Positions 35,371-47,600 of a stretch of DNA of 64,000 bases are shown here, piece by piece. Made by a program: the position numbers and the translations under genes. The notes beneath the pieces were generated by a model. That model saw nothing but the letters and a program-made list of their open reading frames with translations, was not told where the DNA came from and did no database searches. Positions within the stretch are counted from its first letter, which is position 1. Every line of letters starts with the position of its first letter. The stretch lies in assembly GCA_036850595.1 (NCBI GenBank), contig CM072163.1, positions 3,086,595 to 3,150,594 on the forward strand, in the 5' to 3' direction. The DNA is from Rhyacichthys aspro (lineage: Eukaryota; Chordata; Actinopteri; Gobiiformes; Rhyacichthyidae).

Positions 35371-38342
35371 TATTTCATTTACGTCTCTTCGCTTTAAAAC
35401 GTTTAAACTAGATGATTGACAACTGGACCATGTGTTATGTCTGATAAAGAAAAAGAAGCCAATAAAACGGCAGAAAGAGAATGGCAGAGGCTAATTTGGC
35501 TTCATCCAACATGCAGTAATCACTCATATAATAGTCATAAGTGATAAATACCATTAAACTGACCTTCTACACAAATGTTTAAGAGGCAATTGTATCAAGT
35601 AAGAGTTAAAACGCCTCAGAGTTTTAACAGACTACTCTCTGAGGGCCTCATTGTGGAATATAATAGCAGCTTTCTGAGATGTAATACCACAAACGGAACG
35701 AGAAGATTGGATTTAGAAAAATGTAAAGGCAAATTTGATAAAAAGGTTTCGTGCAGCGCAGACTCTTTTTATATACACATGTCACATCTGAAAACTCATC
35801 ATCTGCAGCAGCGTTGGGAGGAATTTTAAAGACGGACTCCTCGTAAGACGACTGCTCGATCTAATTCTGTTTACAGCCACAAACCTTGACAACTTTTACA
35901 TCTTCAGCCTCATTCCTGCTGCTTTGAGTTGACGATCTACTTCAAAATATTAGCTTTTGAGAATAAAGTTTTACTAAAGACCCCCATCAAAAACATACAC
36001 AATAAAAGCAGAAGTATTTCCTATTCTTTTATACTTTTGTAAGTTTAGGATTCTAAATCAGACACTTTTTGTAATATTTGTGTTATGTCTCCTGTCATGC
36101 TCAGTTTAACAGTCTTTCATGAGGAAGCACAGGCCCTAAATCAATCCAAGTATAAGTTTGGACCATTTATTTTGCGTTATTTGGCGTTTTGTTCAAGTCC
36201 AACAGAATATTTAGCCTTTAGCTTCTGTAGCCTCAGTGCTTTCATGTAGATAATGTTCTCTACCCACTCACTGACAGCATCGTGTAATCAGTCAGTTGCC
36301 ATCAAACAAAACGATCTTGTCGAGGAGAATTTGTATTTCTTGAACGCAGTACTTTTGTGCATTGAAACTTTGTTGTGGTGTCCTTATCTTTCATTGTAAA
36401 GTAAAGATGTCTATAATAATCCGGCCAGCCATATTCATTATTGTTCTGTTCTAAATAATGAATTAGTCTGGTCCCTGTCGATTTGAGTTTGATTTTCAGG
36501 TAGAAAAGCAAATGTGAGCAGATTAAATGACCCCTGAAAGTAAATATATAGCCATAACCCACAACAGTGTCAGAATTCAGGAAGAAGTACAAACATACAC
36601 AGAATAAACTGCCTCTGGACTGACGTAATTTGATAAACATACGGCCAATCATAGAAACTAAGCATCACATAAAGCCCGACCCGAAGATAAAGGGTTTGAT
36701 TGGTCGGGTAGGACGGATGTGAGGGGATCAGTCCCACTTCACTGAGAAAGTAAGAAAGTTCTGCAAAAAAAACCTATGGCTTTTGAACTGAATCCAACCT
36801 GAGCCTGTATTTTTCCACTGTATCTATTTCTTTACTTACATATTTACTGTATACTTTATTCAGAGATTTAATTCCAAACTATTTGAATCCACAATAATTT
36901 GAATCAAGTGCACTTTTGTCCAAAGTGACTCATGAACGTCCTCAGTTAATCCTTTAAGCTTGTTTTTCTCTCACTGAGTTGTCATTTGAGACTGTGCTAA
37001 ACTGAGAATCATGAGGGCTCTGAGCCACAGCACTCACTCCATTTTTTTTTTGCACCAAAGCTTTGGCAAACGGAGCCACATTGCCTTCATTTTTATTTTA
37101 CTTACTGATTGTCACATTAGGCTCCGTCTAAAATGGATTTTTCAATTTTTTAAACTATCCTCCAGGCGAATCAAGAGTGCACCCACAGACAATTCAATTT
37201 GGAAACTAAAAGCCAGACAAATCAAAAAATCTCCAGAGAGAATAAAAAGTGAATAATTCAGAGCCTATTTTTTTGAACAAGCTGCCAGTTTAGAGTCTGT
37301 GGGATTTACCAGCGCCAGCCTGATGTCTCTCTCACAGAACTCAGCCATAATCATTGTCAATCATTCACAAGACAATATTTAGTCACAGATTTAGTACTGC
37401 AACATTAGACAGGCATTTTGAATGACGCAGATGTTTCATTTAGAGTTAGTTATGATTAATGTATCACCCACCACCTCAATATATATATATATGTGCTTTA
37501 AATAATGTACCATCTGTGAGTTTGTAAAGTGGGCTGTATTATATGTCCACTATAGGCTTTAGATTTGACTAAATAATAAAAAGACAGACTCTAGAGCAGT
37601 GCCTTTTATAAAACTGTGTTGGATGCAGATATTTATGGATTCAAACTTACTTCAAACTCATTACAAACTCATCACATAAAGATTGGCCTGTAAGGAGTAA
37701 GGAACATCCAAAAACATATGATAAAGGAGTAAGTTTCTTTGTTTCCTCAAAGTCAACAGAGTCAAGATGTTTCCGAAGCAATCTGAGATATCTTTGGATT
37801 TATCCCAAGTTATTGAGCTGGATGTGATGCCTACAACATGAAAAGCCATCAACTTTGAAAGCAGTCATGTCAGAAATTGTGGCGTGTGAAGATCTGTTTT
37901 TAATCAAAATACCTTTTATTGAGAATTTTGTTTTGACAGAATGAAGTTACAAAAACAATAATAAAAAAGCAACAAAAAGTGAAGACAAAAAAAGGCCCCT
38001 CTATCATTCCTTAGATTTTAAAGAGCGGGAAATGCCCAGATTTAATCCAAAAAGGCCCAGCGCTGAGGTGGGTCCGTCCCTCCAGGACCCCAAACATGGC
38101 CCCAAAATCACACCGAAGATAACGGGAAAAAATCTGTGTCAGGGAGGTCGAATTTCTTTTGTAACTGCATAAATAAAGCTTTTGAATCTTTAAAAGGATT
38201 GATGCCCGCCTGGTGCCACCGCCGAAAGCCTGCATCACTGAGAAATGGTTTAAAGAGGTGGTTTTAAGAAACTGTAAAGACAAAAGTGCTTCATAAACTC
38301 AGCACGTATCTTTAGGGACTGTTTAACCACTGTGTTGTTAAT
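35371..38342. other. Intergenic, no gene seen
   Basis: An open plus-strand frame at 35575-35829 lies in unique sequence without family resemblance. A short (TA)n run is near 37478-37492. I find no exon or transposon end. Confidence 0.4.
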
Positions 38343-38350
38343 ACATAGAG

Positions 38351-38957
38351 CAGAGGTGTCAAACTCAAAGTGGTGAGGGGCCGCAATAGTCAATAATAAT
38401 CCTTTCAGGGGCCGAAGATGGAGATTAAATTTTGAGAAATTGTATCTTGAACAGGTTTTAGTTGGATTTGAACAGATTTTAGTCAGATTTGGACAGTATT
38501 TGTTGGATTTTAACTGATTTTAGTTGGATTTGAACAGGATTTAGGTGGATTTGAACAGGATTTAGTCAGATTTGGACAGTATTTGTTGGATTTTAACTGA
38601 TTTTAGTTGGATTTGAACAGGTTTTAGTTGGATTTGAACAGATTTTAGTCAGATTTGGACAGTATTTGTTGGATTTTAACTGATTTTAGTTGGATTTGAA
38701 CAGGATTTAGGTGGATTTGAACAGGATTTAGATAGATTTGTACAGGTTTTAGTCCAATTTTAACAGGTTTAGGTGGATTTAAACAGGTTGTAATAGGAAG
38801 TGGTAGGTTAATGTTTGTAGCAAAAATCAAAACCATCTAAAACCTGTTTGAATTTAACCTAATGCCAAAAATATAAACTACTAAATGAATTGAAGGGCCA
38901 CATAAAACAGTGCAGAGGGCCGCATTTGGCCCCCGGGCCTTGAGTTTGACATGTGTG
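38351..38957 (+). mobile_element. Non-autonomous hAT-type DNA transposon, 607 bp, with 8-bp target duplication
   Basis: The left end CAGAGGTGTCAAACTC and the right end GAGTTTGACATGTGTG are inverted repeats of 16 bp with three mismatches. The element is flanked on both sides by the identical 8 bp ACATAGAG (38343-38350 and 38958-38965). An 8-bp duplication and a CAGNGGTGTCAAACTC end are hallmarks of the hAT superfamily. The subterminal parts are GGGGCCGCA and GGGCCGCATTTGGCCCCCGGGCC, as in widespread vertebrate hAT-derived repeats. There is no transposase frame; the middle is a tandem array (38440-38790). It would have been moved by a transposase encoded elsewhere. Confidence 0.88.
38440..38790 (+). 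repeat. Internal tandem array of about 21-bp units in an 83-bp higher-order repeat
   Basis: Units vary around TTAGTTGGATTTGAACAGG. A composite of four units that starts CAGATTTGGACAGTATTTG recurs at 38484, 38567 and 38650, exactly 83 bp apart, with near identity. Further right the units become irregular. The array lies wholly inside the hAT-type element. Confidence 0.85.
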
Positions 38958-38965
38958 ACATAGAG

Positions 38966-40025
38966 TAGGAGACAAAGGCAGAGAGGCACAAAGAAAAGCT
39001 CCATTGCTCAAGAGTTAGGACAGCAACAAAACAATACACAAAACATCATAACCAACATTTTTTAAAGTTGCAGGGTCTTGTCAGTAGTTTAAGACACATA
39101 TATTTTAACACTGAAGGCATCTGGGCAGATTTTTACAGACATTTGTGGATTGATAAAGTCCCTTGGAGCCACAGCTGAGCGGATGAAGACACATCCAGAT
39201 CTAATAATATTCTAAAGATTTACTTTGGCTGTGCAAACTCGAATCTTGATTTAAAGTTCTTTTGAAATGCCACTGTTATTTTTAGCCAAACAAACACAGA
39301 CTTTTATTAATATAGATGTAAGTGACTTGCATATATCCCGCATAAACATAAGAGAAAGGCGTGCTGTATCAAATGGAGCAGAGGTAAAAGTACAGCACTG
39401 ATTATTTTCCTTCCTGTGATCAAAGTCTCTCTTGATGTCGACACGATCCTAGACACAACTATTTTCAGCTCTGGTTTTTACCTGCTTTAATAAGCTGACA
39501 GTGAAATTAAGGACATCCGCAGGAGGAGGAAAAATAACAAGGACACGTTTCACAAAATAATCAGGAATTGACGTCCAGATGTCGTTAAAGCAAAGTGATG
39601 CCGCCAGAGTGTTGTCTTATTTACTTGTTCAGATATAAGGGAAAACATTTGATCAGGCTCTACTTCTCATCCTAAAGTGTAATAAAGTTTGGTCTGTGGC
39701 ACATTTACACTGACGCTGAAGGTGTCTTTTAGCATTTTATATTGACCAACTATGGTGAGGAGAAATGTGCATATTTATCCAGCAGCTCAATGTTCAGCCC
39801 TTAATGAAAGAAACAGAAAATAACAGAAATTTGGTTAAAATGCAGCAATTTTCTCACTTTTTTAGTTAAAAATAGTCTCAACGCATAAACAGAACTGCTT
39901 TAGGAGTCAAGATAAACTGCAGTGTTGGTGTGTGGTCTCTGGTTGTGGTGGGAAGATCACTAATTTTGAGTTTTTTTAATATATTTTTTTCTCGTTTTAG
40001 TAATTGCTGAATTTATGACGTACTT
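38966..40025. other. Intergenic, AT-rich, nothing recognised
   Basis: No exon or further repeat is recognised on either strand. Confidence 0.45.
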
Positions 40026-40029
40026 TTAA

Positions 40030-40195
40030 GCTTCATTGGTTCACAAAGCACCCATTCACACATTCAAACAGTCTCTTAAATATTCAGCAGAGAAGGCAAG
40101 GTGGGGTTTTTTTCCCAAGGAGACTGTGAAAGAAGAGGAGCTGGTATCGAACCACCAACCTTCTAGTTATCACACAGTGTGCCTCACCTCATCAA
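40030..40195. mobile_element. Fish interspersed repeat fragment with tRNA-like B box on the minus strand
   Basis: CACCCATTCACACATTC, then TTTTCCCAAGGAGACT and GAGCTGGTATCGAACCACCAACCTTCTAG, match the order of words in a common teleost repeat. The reverse strand of the last part, TGGTGGTTCGATACCAG, looks like a tRNA B box. The open frame across it is incidental. Confidence 0.55.
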
Positions 40196-40729
40196 AGCCC
40201 TGGAGGATTTTTAAGCAAGTTTGCAATTTCCTCACTGGAGCTGCACCAAGATTTTGTGAGGTCACAAATGAGTGCTTAAGTGCCATAAAGCACCACAAAA
40301 TACAACATCCATAAAAACACAGATAATAATCGAATGCATAGTAAATAAAAAAATAAAGTGTGGTATGATGCAGCAGTTGCCATTTTTAATCAAGTGTTGT
40401 GTCAGTAAATTAGAGCCTTAGCTTCCATATTTTACTGTTATACTGTACTAACTAATAAGCAACATATCGAACTATTTTAACTCTTTCTTATTTAAATGAA
40501 AACATGTTGTAATCCCGTATTATAAATGCTATCCAGGCGTATGAATTCATGAGTTCTTTCTCCAACTTGATCAAGTGTTCATGTGGGAAACAGCAGCTTA
40601 GAGACCTTTAAGGGTTTTCCAGAGTGATTCACAAAGACAAACTGGGTCTTGAGATGAGGTCATAGATTTTTCTTCAGTAACTTTAACAACACAAATCTTG
40701 CTTTACTTGCTGCATGAATGCTCAAAGCA

Positions 40730-41110
40730 GCCTGTACAGTGGAGGTGTACCGTAGCCACTAAAGAGTTGTCGGGGCCGTGTGGCGGGCTGGCTTTCCGGG
40801 AGGTGAGTTATTAAGATGTATGTGACGCTGGCTGCACCGTGGGAGAAGGTCTTCACTGTGGAGCTCACTTCAAAATGTGAATAATTAGGATGGATCCGTG
40901 CCCTGAGGGAGAAGCCCGTAGCAGCATCCTGGAAGCGCATTAGCGGCGTGTTGAGCGGGCTTCTGACAACAACAAATGGCCCCCATATGCCACAGGAGAT
41001 ACCGGGGAGCTCCTTTATTGTTTCTGTTGAGAGCCCTGAAGTGGCTTTCAGTTAGACTCTGTTGCACCGTGTCGACTTTAATGTTCCCCAACTCCGCTTT
41101 GACTGAGAAA
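40730..41110. promoter_or_regulatory. Unique GC-balanced patch 2.6 kb upstream of ASCC3, candidate regulatory element
   Basis: Compared with its AT-rich flanks this segment is CpG-bearing and complex (GGTGAGTTATTAAGATG, GTGAATAATTAGGATGG, GGCGTGTTGAGCGGGC). It lacks repeat features and a recognisable exon. Confidence 0.25.
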
Positions 41111-41960
41111 GAGAAAAATGATGGGACAGCAGCCTGTACATGATAAACTCTGCTGTAAAGTTTGCACCTGGAAATAGATCCAGTTTCTATCCAGACCTAC
41201 TTACACCTGCACACACTCTCTTTCTCTGCCAAAAGAGAGACATTAAAAGTCTGAGCTCAGAGCACTATTTATAGGATTGTGACGATGCATTTTCCAGCTT
41301 TGTTGCTTTTATAATTTAAAAGTGGCTTACAAAATATACTTCTCCAATGTTCATTTCATTAACTCTTACACTACTTTTCGGTGTCAGTGTATTTTCCAAT
41401 GTTTTTACTTGATTAAAAAGGAAATATTCACCTTCAGAAGGAAGTGTTTACCAAAAGATGGAGTTCCATGACTGCTTTATTATTGCAATAAGTACTGAGT
41501 CATTTTTTTTGAACGATAATATACGTGTTTCTGTAAATAAATGTATTTATTTTTTGGTTTGTGTATCATAATATATGCACAATTGCTATTTGGAGGATGT
41601 CATGTTCTGATATTACATGTATAATTCTGTATGAGCTTTGAAAAACAAAATAAAAATAAAGTAAAAAAAAAAAAAGAACATTAACTACAACAGGTCTGTA
41701 TAGAAAGGTCAAATTTTATTTCGGTAACAGTGTCTACAAGAGGGTTTTAAGTTGGTTGAAACTGTATGTTTAATCAAGACACACTAATTTTGATGTAGTA
41801 AAAAAATCTTGTCTATTGTTTTATTATTAGTTGTGCTTGTTGTTGGTTTTGATATATTTGCAATGCTACAGTCACAGTTTAGGATTTCTGTGGATCAGTC
41901 ACATCTATGCTTCAGTAATGTGTAATAAAATAAAATAAATCCTTTGTATATGTCTATCTT
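41111..41960. other. Intergenic, AT-rich, nothing recognised
   Basis: The stretch is AT-rich with an A-rich low-complexity tract at 41645-41675. No gene is seen. Confidence 0.45.
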
Positions 41961-41964
41961 GGAA

Positions 41965-42150
41965 AAACAGACATTAAAAGGTTCATAAAACACAGTGAAG
42001 CTCCCTGTTTTATGTTTCTACAGCCGCCTGGAGCATGTCTCCACAGGGAATAAGAGCTGTTCACATGCTTTAAAAAGAAAATGTGTGGGCTGTGATTTGC
42101 TTTCACTTTTGCCACTAGATGTTGCCAAAAAGACCAACCTACACATACCA
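41965..42150 (+). repeat. Dispersed repeat containing TTTTGCCACTAGATGTTGC, forward copy
   Basis: ACAGTGAAGCTCCCTGTTTTATG..GAGCATGTCTCCACAGGGA..AGCTGTTCACATGCT..TTTTGCCACTAGATGTTGCCA is an interspersed repeat whose reverse-complement relative lies at 61865-62030. The CACTAGATGTTGC part is frequent in fish genomes. The family is not assigned. Confidence 0.6.
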
Positions 42151-43679
42151 CCTTTAATATATTATCCTCAGAGGATGACAGTGAGTATGGTCAGAGTTTG
42201 GAAACGCAGACACAGACGTCAGTACATTTGGGTCATCAACAAAGCAATATGCGTTCAGTTTTGTGATACTAGGTTTGTGGATGTATCTGTAATTAAATCT
42301 GGTTTGTGAAGGTGTTGTTAAGGGCTGTGTCTTACAAATTTCTTACACTGCTTCCATCTGTTAATCCAGACGATGGTCCTGGTCATTTCTTCAGCTCAAG
42401 AGAGACTACACCTCGTATTTTACAAAAATAAGTGATTTTTATTGCAATTTAATTAATGAGTGGGAAATAAAATAATAAAAACAAACACAGGAAACTATCT
42501 TGGAGAGAAATTATCAAAGAATTTGTGAATAGTCAACCACAGAGGCAGGTATCAAATGTCCCAAAGCAACACTACATAACTTTTCTGCACCTTAAATTAA
42601 TTACAATTTTGTCCCAATATAATATTTGAGACAGCTGATATTACTCTTGATTCTCTTGGTTTTGGTCTGACGCTCATCCTTCTCTTTTCACTGCAGCTCA
42701 TATTACTTTGCCTTTGCCGGTGGTAATGTCAACCACCGAATATTCACCGAGGAAGTAGTTTACGTTACAATATCAGGAATGACAAGTCAAACATGAAAAA
42801 TTCACATAAATAAAGCTCAAACTGATGCAGCGTGTTTTACAAGCCGTGCCCTTGAGGCCGATCTGTTGGATGTACGTGTGTTCGTGAGTTTCAGAGACAA
42901 AAAGGATGAATCATTGTCTCGCTCTCAAATCCTCCCGACGCAGAGCTCTCCCGCGGCATCGCCAGAGTTCAGCGGACACCACTCATGCGTACAGTTCATT
43001 GAGTGTCTTTGGAAGAGGCCTGAGAGGACAAACTGTACAGAGGACTCTGGCAAATGAAGTGAGAGACTAGATGAGACACCTTCTACTCGGGAGATACTGT
43101 AGGTGAGCTATGAATAACAATGAGTTTTTTTCAACAAATACTCATGAAAGGTATGCTTAGGGCAAAATGAGGGATTGGAGGCAAAAAGTCTGCAATACAT
43201 TTGATCTCTGTGCCAGTAATAAACGCAAACATGACCCGTATTGACCAACAAAGTAATGACCACAAGCTATAATGGAGTTTATTTATATGCTTCTTAACTG
43301 GACCACATGACCAGGCTCACTAGACAGTCTTTAAGAACAACTTGATATTTGTATAGTCATAGATTTGTTTGTTTTTTTGTTTTTAGATAACCCTGAATCT
43401 AACTTTAAAACACATTTGCTCCTCTTAGCTTTTTTTTTTTTTTTTTTTAACATTTGTGGAGCCTATTTTATTATCTTTACAGGACTGAATAATTACAAAT
43501 AGCTGCCAAAACAAACAATTTATTTTGTCTGTTGATGTTTGCATTTACATACACTTTCAGTCAAAACCTAAAATTATTGCTTTTTAATTATCCGTCAAAG
43601 TAATAATTATATAAATTAAATTAAATGTATAATTTTGGTCTCAGATCTATTTTATCGAATATAAGTTTCATTTTGGACC
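42151..43679. other. Intergenic segment just upstream of ASCC3
   Basis: This is mostly AT-rich. A CpG-bearing unique patch at 42840-43060 may be regulatory, but nothing coding is seen. A T run of about 20 lies at 43429-43448. Confidence 0.4.
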
Positions 43680-43818
43680 AAATGATGTGGACGTACGTTC
43701 GCCGGTTCCAAAGATTTTGCGTGATTTACTTTTCCTATATGGGTAATGTAGTCCCAAGGTGTATCTGCCCGCAGTGTGCATTCTCGACGGAAAACTCCAC
43801 TACCCACAATTCCAAGCG
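43680..43818 (+). promoter_or_regulatory. ASCC3 promoter with ZNF143/Staf-like sites, no TATA
   Basis: This CpG-bearing segment lies directly before the ASCC3 leader exon. TACCCACAATTCCAAGCG (43801-43818) matches the Staf/ZNF143 consensus YWCCCRNMATSCMYYRCG at 15 of 18 positions by my count. On the opposite strand, ACTACATTACCCAT (rc of 43741-43754 and flank) resembles the ACTACAATTCCCA half of the same site. The two face each other 45 bp apart. TATA-less housekeeping promoters with ZNF143 sites are common and fit a broadly expressed gene. Confidence 0.5.
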
Positions 43819-43896
43819 CTCTCGCTACTTCTGTTGATATATGCCGACTGGGAACTTACATGCGCTGACAGTTGGCTCCGTGGATCGTTTTGACAG
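43819..43896 (+). other. ascc3: ASCC3 non-coding exon 1 (5' UTR), start approximate
   Basis: The segment ends TTTTGACAG|GTAGCA, a good splice donor with its GT at 43897. The next acceptor, TTGTTGCCTCACAG, ends at 44520, 57 bases before the ASCC3 ATG. The transcription start is unknown; the left edge is set at the end of the ZNF143-like site. Confidence 0.5.
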
Positions 43897-44520
43897 GTAG
43901 CACATGAGATTTACATTTTCGATTATTATTTTAGACAATTTCAGCTATTGGCATTCACATAATGATTTGATTTGTTTTAATGGATATTTAGAAATCCGCT
44001 GCTAAAGCGGCTAAGGAAATGGAAAGCTATCTGAAGAGCTAACATTAGCTAGCAGCAGAGAAGTTTCACTTTGCTGAGCATCATGTGTGTTTTAGCCTTA
44101 CAAAACCTTACAATATTAAAACTGGCACTGTTTTAAAGATCAGTAGAAGTAAAAAGCATCTTTTATGCCATTTATGTGATGTTTTGACTCACATTGTTAA
44201 AACATCATCTCTTGTGCAATGAACAATAATTTAGTCACAGAATAAAGCTCCAGCTTTTTTAATTACCGTAATAATATCTGATATTTATTGTCAAGTGGTG
44301 TTTACTTACATACAAACTATAAAAATAATAATTATATGACGTTCAAGACACTTAGACCTTTATAGTGTCAATGCCAATGTTAGTTTATTTATAAAACACA
44401 TTAATACAACCATCGTTGCCCAAAGTGCTTTACAGTTAAGTGCACTTAAAATAGTGAGGTAGTAAAAAACAAATCAAACTTTATAATTGTCATATTAATG
44501 TTTGTGTTGTTGCCTCACAG
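43897..44520 (+). other. ASCC3 intron 1
   Basis: This is a short AT-rich intron between the leader exon and the ATG exon. At 44375-44440 it contains a decayed fish repeat end (GTTTATTTATAAAACACATT..CCCAAAGTGCTTTACAG), related to 24580-24668. Confidence 0.6.
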
Positions 44521-44577
44521 TTGTGTATTAGTGCCTCTCAGCCCAGTCTTCAGTCCATATTTAGCAGCAGAAGGAGG
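44521..44577 (+). other. ascc3: ASCC3 5' UTR part of exon 2
   Basis: This leader runs from the acceptor TGCCTCACAG (ending 44520) to the ATG. A nearer alternative acceptor, GTGCCTCTCAG, would shorten it. There is no upstream ATG in the segment. Confidence 0.55.
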
Positions 44578-44667
44578 ATGGTCCCTCCTCGACTCACAGG
44601 GGCCCTCAGGTCCTTCTCCAACGTCTGCAAAAAGGAGGACTTCACCGAGCAGCGCTGTGATCTCACG
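44578..44667 (+). CDS. ascc3: ASCC3 coding exon 1 (start codon), activating signal cointegrator 1 complex subunit 3
   Basis: ASCC3 is a Ski2-like helicase of about 2200 residues with two helicase cassettes. It unwinds DNA for ALKBH3 in alkylation repair, and in the ASC-1/RQT complex (with ASCC2 and TRIP4) it splits collided ribosomes. This exon holds the ATG in a strong context (AGGATGG) and 30 codons beginning MVPPRLTGALRSFSNV, which matches the conserved ASCC3 amino terminus PRLTGALRSFSNV. It ends CTCACG|GTAGGT in phase 0. Spacing and phase agree with the next exon at 48214. The residues belong to the segment that binds ASCC2 in the human complex. Confidence 0.95.
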
Positions 44668-47600
44668 GTAGGTCGGATTTAGAGATAATACAGTGATTTT
44701 TTTGTGGATTTTTATAGTCATGTCGTGTTGTCAAGATTATTATCCAATAGTAACACACAATACATTGGTAAATGTTCTAGATATTCCTGTATACCTTGAG
44801 AATAATTATAATTTTAGAATGAAAATAATTAGTTTAATATATTTAGCACAAAACTGACTGTTTTATTAGCTTCAGTTGATGCATGGTTGTATGTAGCCAT
44901 ATTACTAATACAGTAAAGTCACTTTAAACAAGACAAGCTGGTACACTCAGATGAACTGAATCAATAGTGAAAATGTTTTTTTACTGGATGATAAGTACAA
45001 CAACATTATTCATAAAATAAAAGAATAAAAAGTTGTTGCTTTGGAAATCTTGCTGCTAAAACGCTAACCATTGTCTGTGTTGTTTTTCGTGTGGGAGTTA
45101 AGGTGGCAGCTGTTTTTTTGTTTTTTTTTTTTACCTAATATTTATGGCAGTTTTACACTTTTATTTATTTTCACATTAAATTCATTAATTGTATTTTACA
45201 TAAAATCTGTGACTGGCAGGTGCATGTTGTCAAGCCTGTGGGAAACACTGGAGTGCATTGTAATCATGTTTTATTTGTTGATCACTGATGTTGACGGATT
45301 TCAAAGGGAAAATGTAGTACAACTAGGAAACCTGGGTAAAATGTTGGAGGCACTAGGGAGAGCTATTTCCTTTACTAGACCGGCTCATCAGCACATTGTA
45401 TAAAGGTCTTATGATGCCACACTTTTTGTTTTTGCACTTATTAAAAGTTCTGTAATGTTGCCTGGTCTCTAAAGGTCACAGTGGAGTTCTTTGGTTTTTA
45501 AGCTTTTAGCAGCACTGTAAATTTTCAGTTTTTCACGTCTCTGCACAATTTCTAGAGTTCACTGCACAGCAACCATCTACAATGTGACAGAAGGCAGACT
45601 CAAAACCCCATTAATTGTAATGTTTAGCACAAATAGTGTGCAATAAGCTGTTGGTGTTGTATTGATTTTTTGTAATTAGACAGGCTCTTTTTGGTTTCGA
45701 TTTTACAAAGTGCTGTTTTCACCCACTTTATAAAGACCTTGTGAAACATTCTAAGACCGTGGTAGAAATTAGTCTCTATTGATATGTCTCTAATGCAGCT
45801 GGTCATCTGTAGCCTCTGATTATTAGTGATGCCAATTACTTGATAAATGCTGTTGCTGAATGACTTTTTGCTCTATATCCTCTTCTGTTGAAATGGAAGG
45901 CAGCCGCTTTTTTGCTTTTTAGCTTTTACTTGGCTTAGCTCAAATCATGAATGACTAAAACTATTGACTTAGCACTGATATTTTAGTCTAACTCCCTCTT
46001 ATTAACAGTTTTACTAATGATATTTATGTTTTTAGGATATCTCAATAAGCCTTATCCGACTTCAGAGGCAAAACAAGCTGTTTCCTTCCCCAAAAAAGCT
46101 ACGAATATATTCCCAGCAGCTACGCATGTGTTCTTTTTAAATGAATATCTCAATGTTTAAAATTCTGTTTCATGAGCGCTCGCTGTCTCTGATCTGGTTC
46201 CTGCTGCTAAGACGAGGAATGAAATTTAGACACATTTTCAGGGACCGTCACCTGGCTCACCTCCAGCAAAACCCTTAAAGCGGCAGAAGTGCTTCTTCAG
46301 GGAAAAGCCAGCTAGAGTCACAGAGATTATCCTGGAGCTGGTGTTAAAATACTTCATTTTAGAGGAGACACAGAGGTGCTGATTGTAATAAAATCTGGAT
46401 GTTAATGCTTCCCTGACCTCAGAGACCTGCCCTGGTTTAATACCGCACTGGAGAAATGGGAACACCCAACTCCCTGCTGTTTAAAAAGTCATATTAATAA
46501 TGATCCTAAAGAGTCAAGTCAGTACTTAGAAAACTTGGAAGGTTGAGGTGCTTTAAAGTCTTATTTTGCACGGTTAAATATGTCTGTCCACTTCAACGAA
46601 ATGAATTAAATAAATGGCAAGTAATAAAACTTTTATAGGCAGAATTTGAAAATACTCCAAGACCTGAACAGATTGTATATAAAGATGGCAGATATACAGT
46701 ACTAGCGCCCAGTGTTTAAATATCTTGTTTTGTTGTTGTCTATTTTCATATTCTCTGCCACATCTTTGCTCATTAATGATATCTTGGCATGTTTGTTAGT
46801 TTTAATTATGAAAACTGAAACCCATGGCAGAGTTTGAATAGAATAGAATTTGAAAATAATCCCAGACATTAACAGATTGGATAAAGAAAGCAAATATAAT
46901 GGCACCCTCTGCTTAAATCTCTCGTTTCTTTTGGAATATATATTGGAGATATACTATGAAAGCTATTCAATAAAGTTGTTGCCCATTTCCATATTCTCTC
47001 CCATATGCTTTTTTAATTGATATGTGAAATTTGATTTGCTCAGATCTGATTACTTTGGACTTTGAGGTGGCTTTGATTTTCAGCAAAAGTGCTTTTTTTG
47101 GAGAACATACTTAATATCAAAATGTTTATTCAGTAACAACACGTGCATTTTGAAGTCATTTACATGTGTTTGTGTATTTAGAAACACTGCACATTAAAGG
47201 ATCTGTGAGGTAACTCTTCCTTTATCAGAACGAAGGACAATAAAATGCAATAAAATAAAAATATATTGAGTAAAATATGAGGAATATAACAAAAACAAAG
47301 TGATTGACGATTTCTCTCATCTCATGGAATAACATTATTGTGATAAATCCCATTCTTTGCAATTTGGATATTATGATAATGTTGCAGTATTATAGGAATC
47401 TAATATTGCAATACTTTAAACAGAACTGTAACAACAAAACAGATAATGGCACCATTTTGACCACAGTTACTACAGAGCCTTGTTTTTTTATTTTCTGTTT
47501 TAATCCTGGTTAATCACACCTGTTTTTATTATCTATTACAGTAATCAACAACCTTATTGCAACTTGCATTTGTGATAATTGAAATATCTCTTTAGGATTA

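Noticed and set aside
43625..43837. Open frame across the ASCC3 promoter as an upstream gene
   Set aside because: It has no family resemblance and overlaps the promoter and leader of ASCC3; the real start is at 44578 with conserved PRLTGALRSFSNV.
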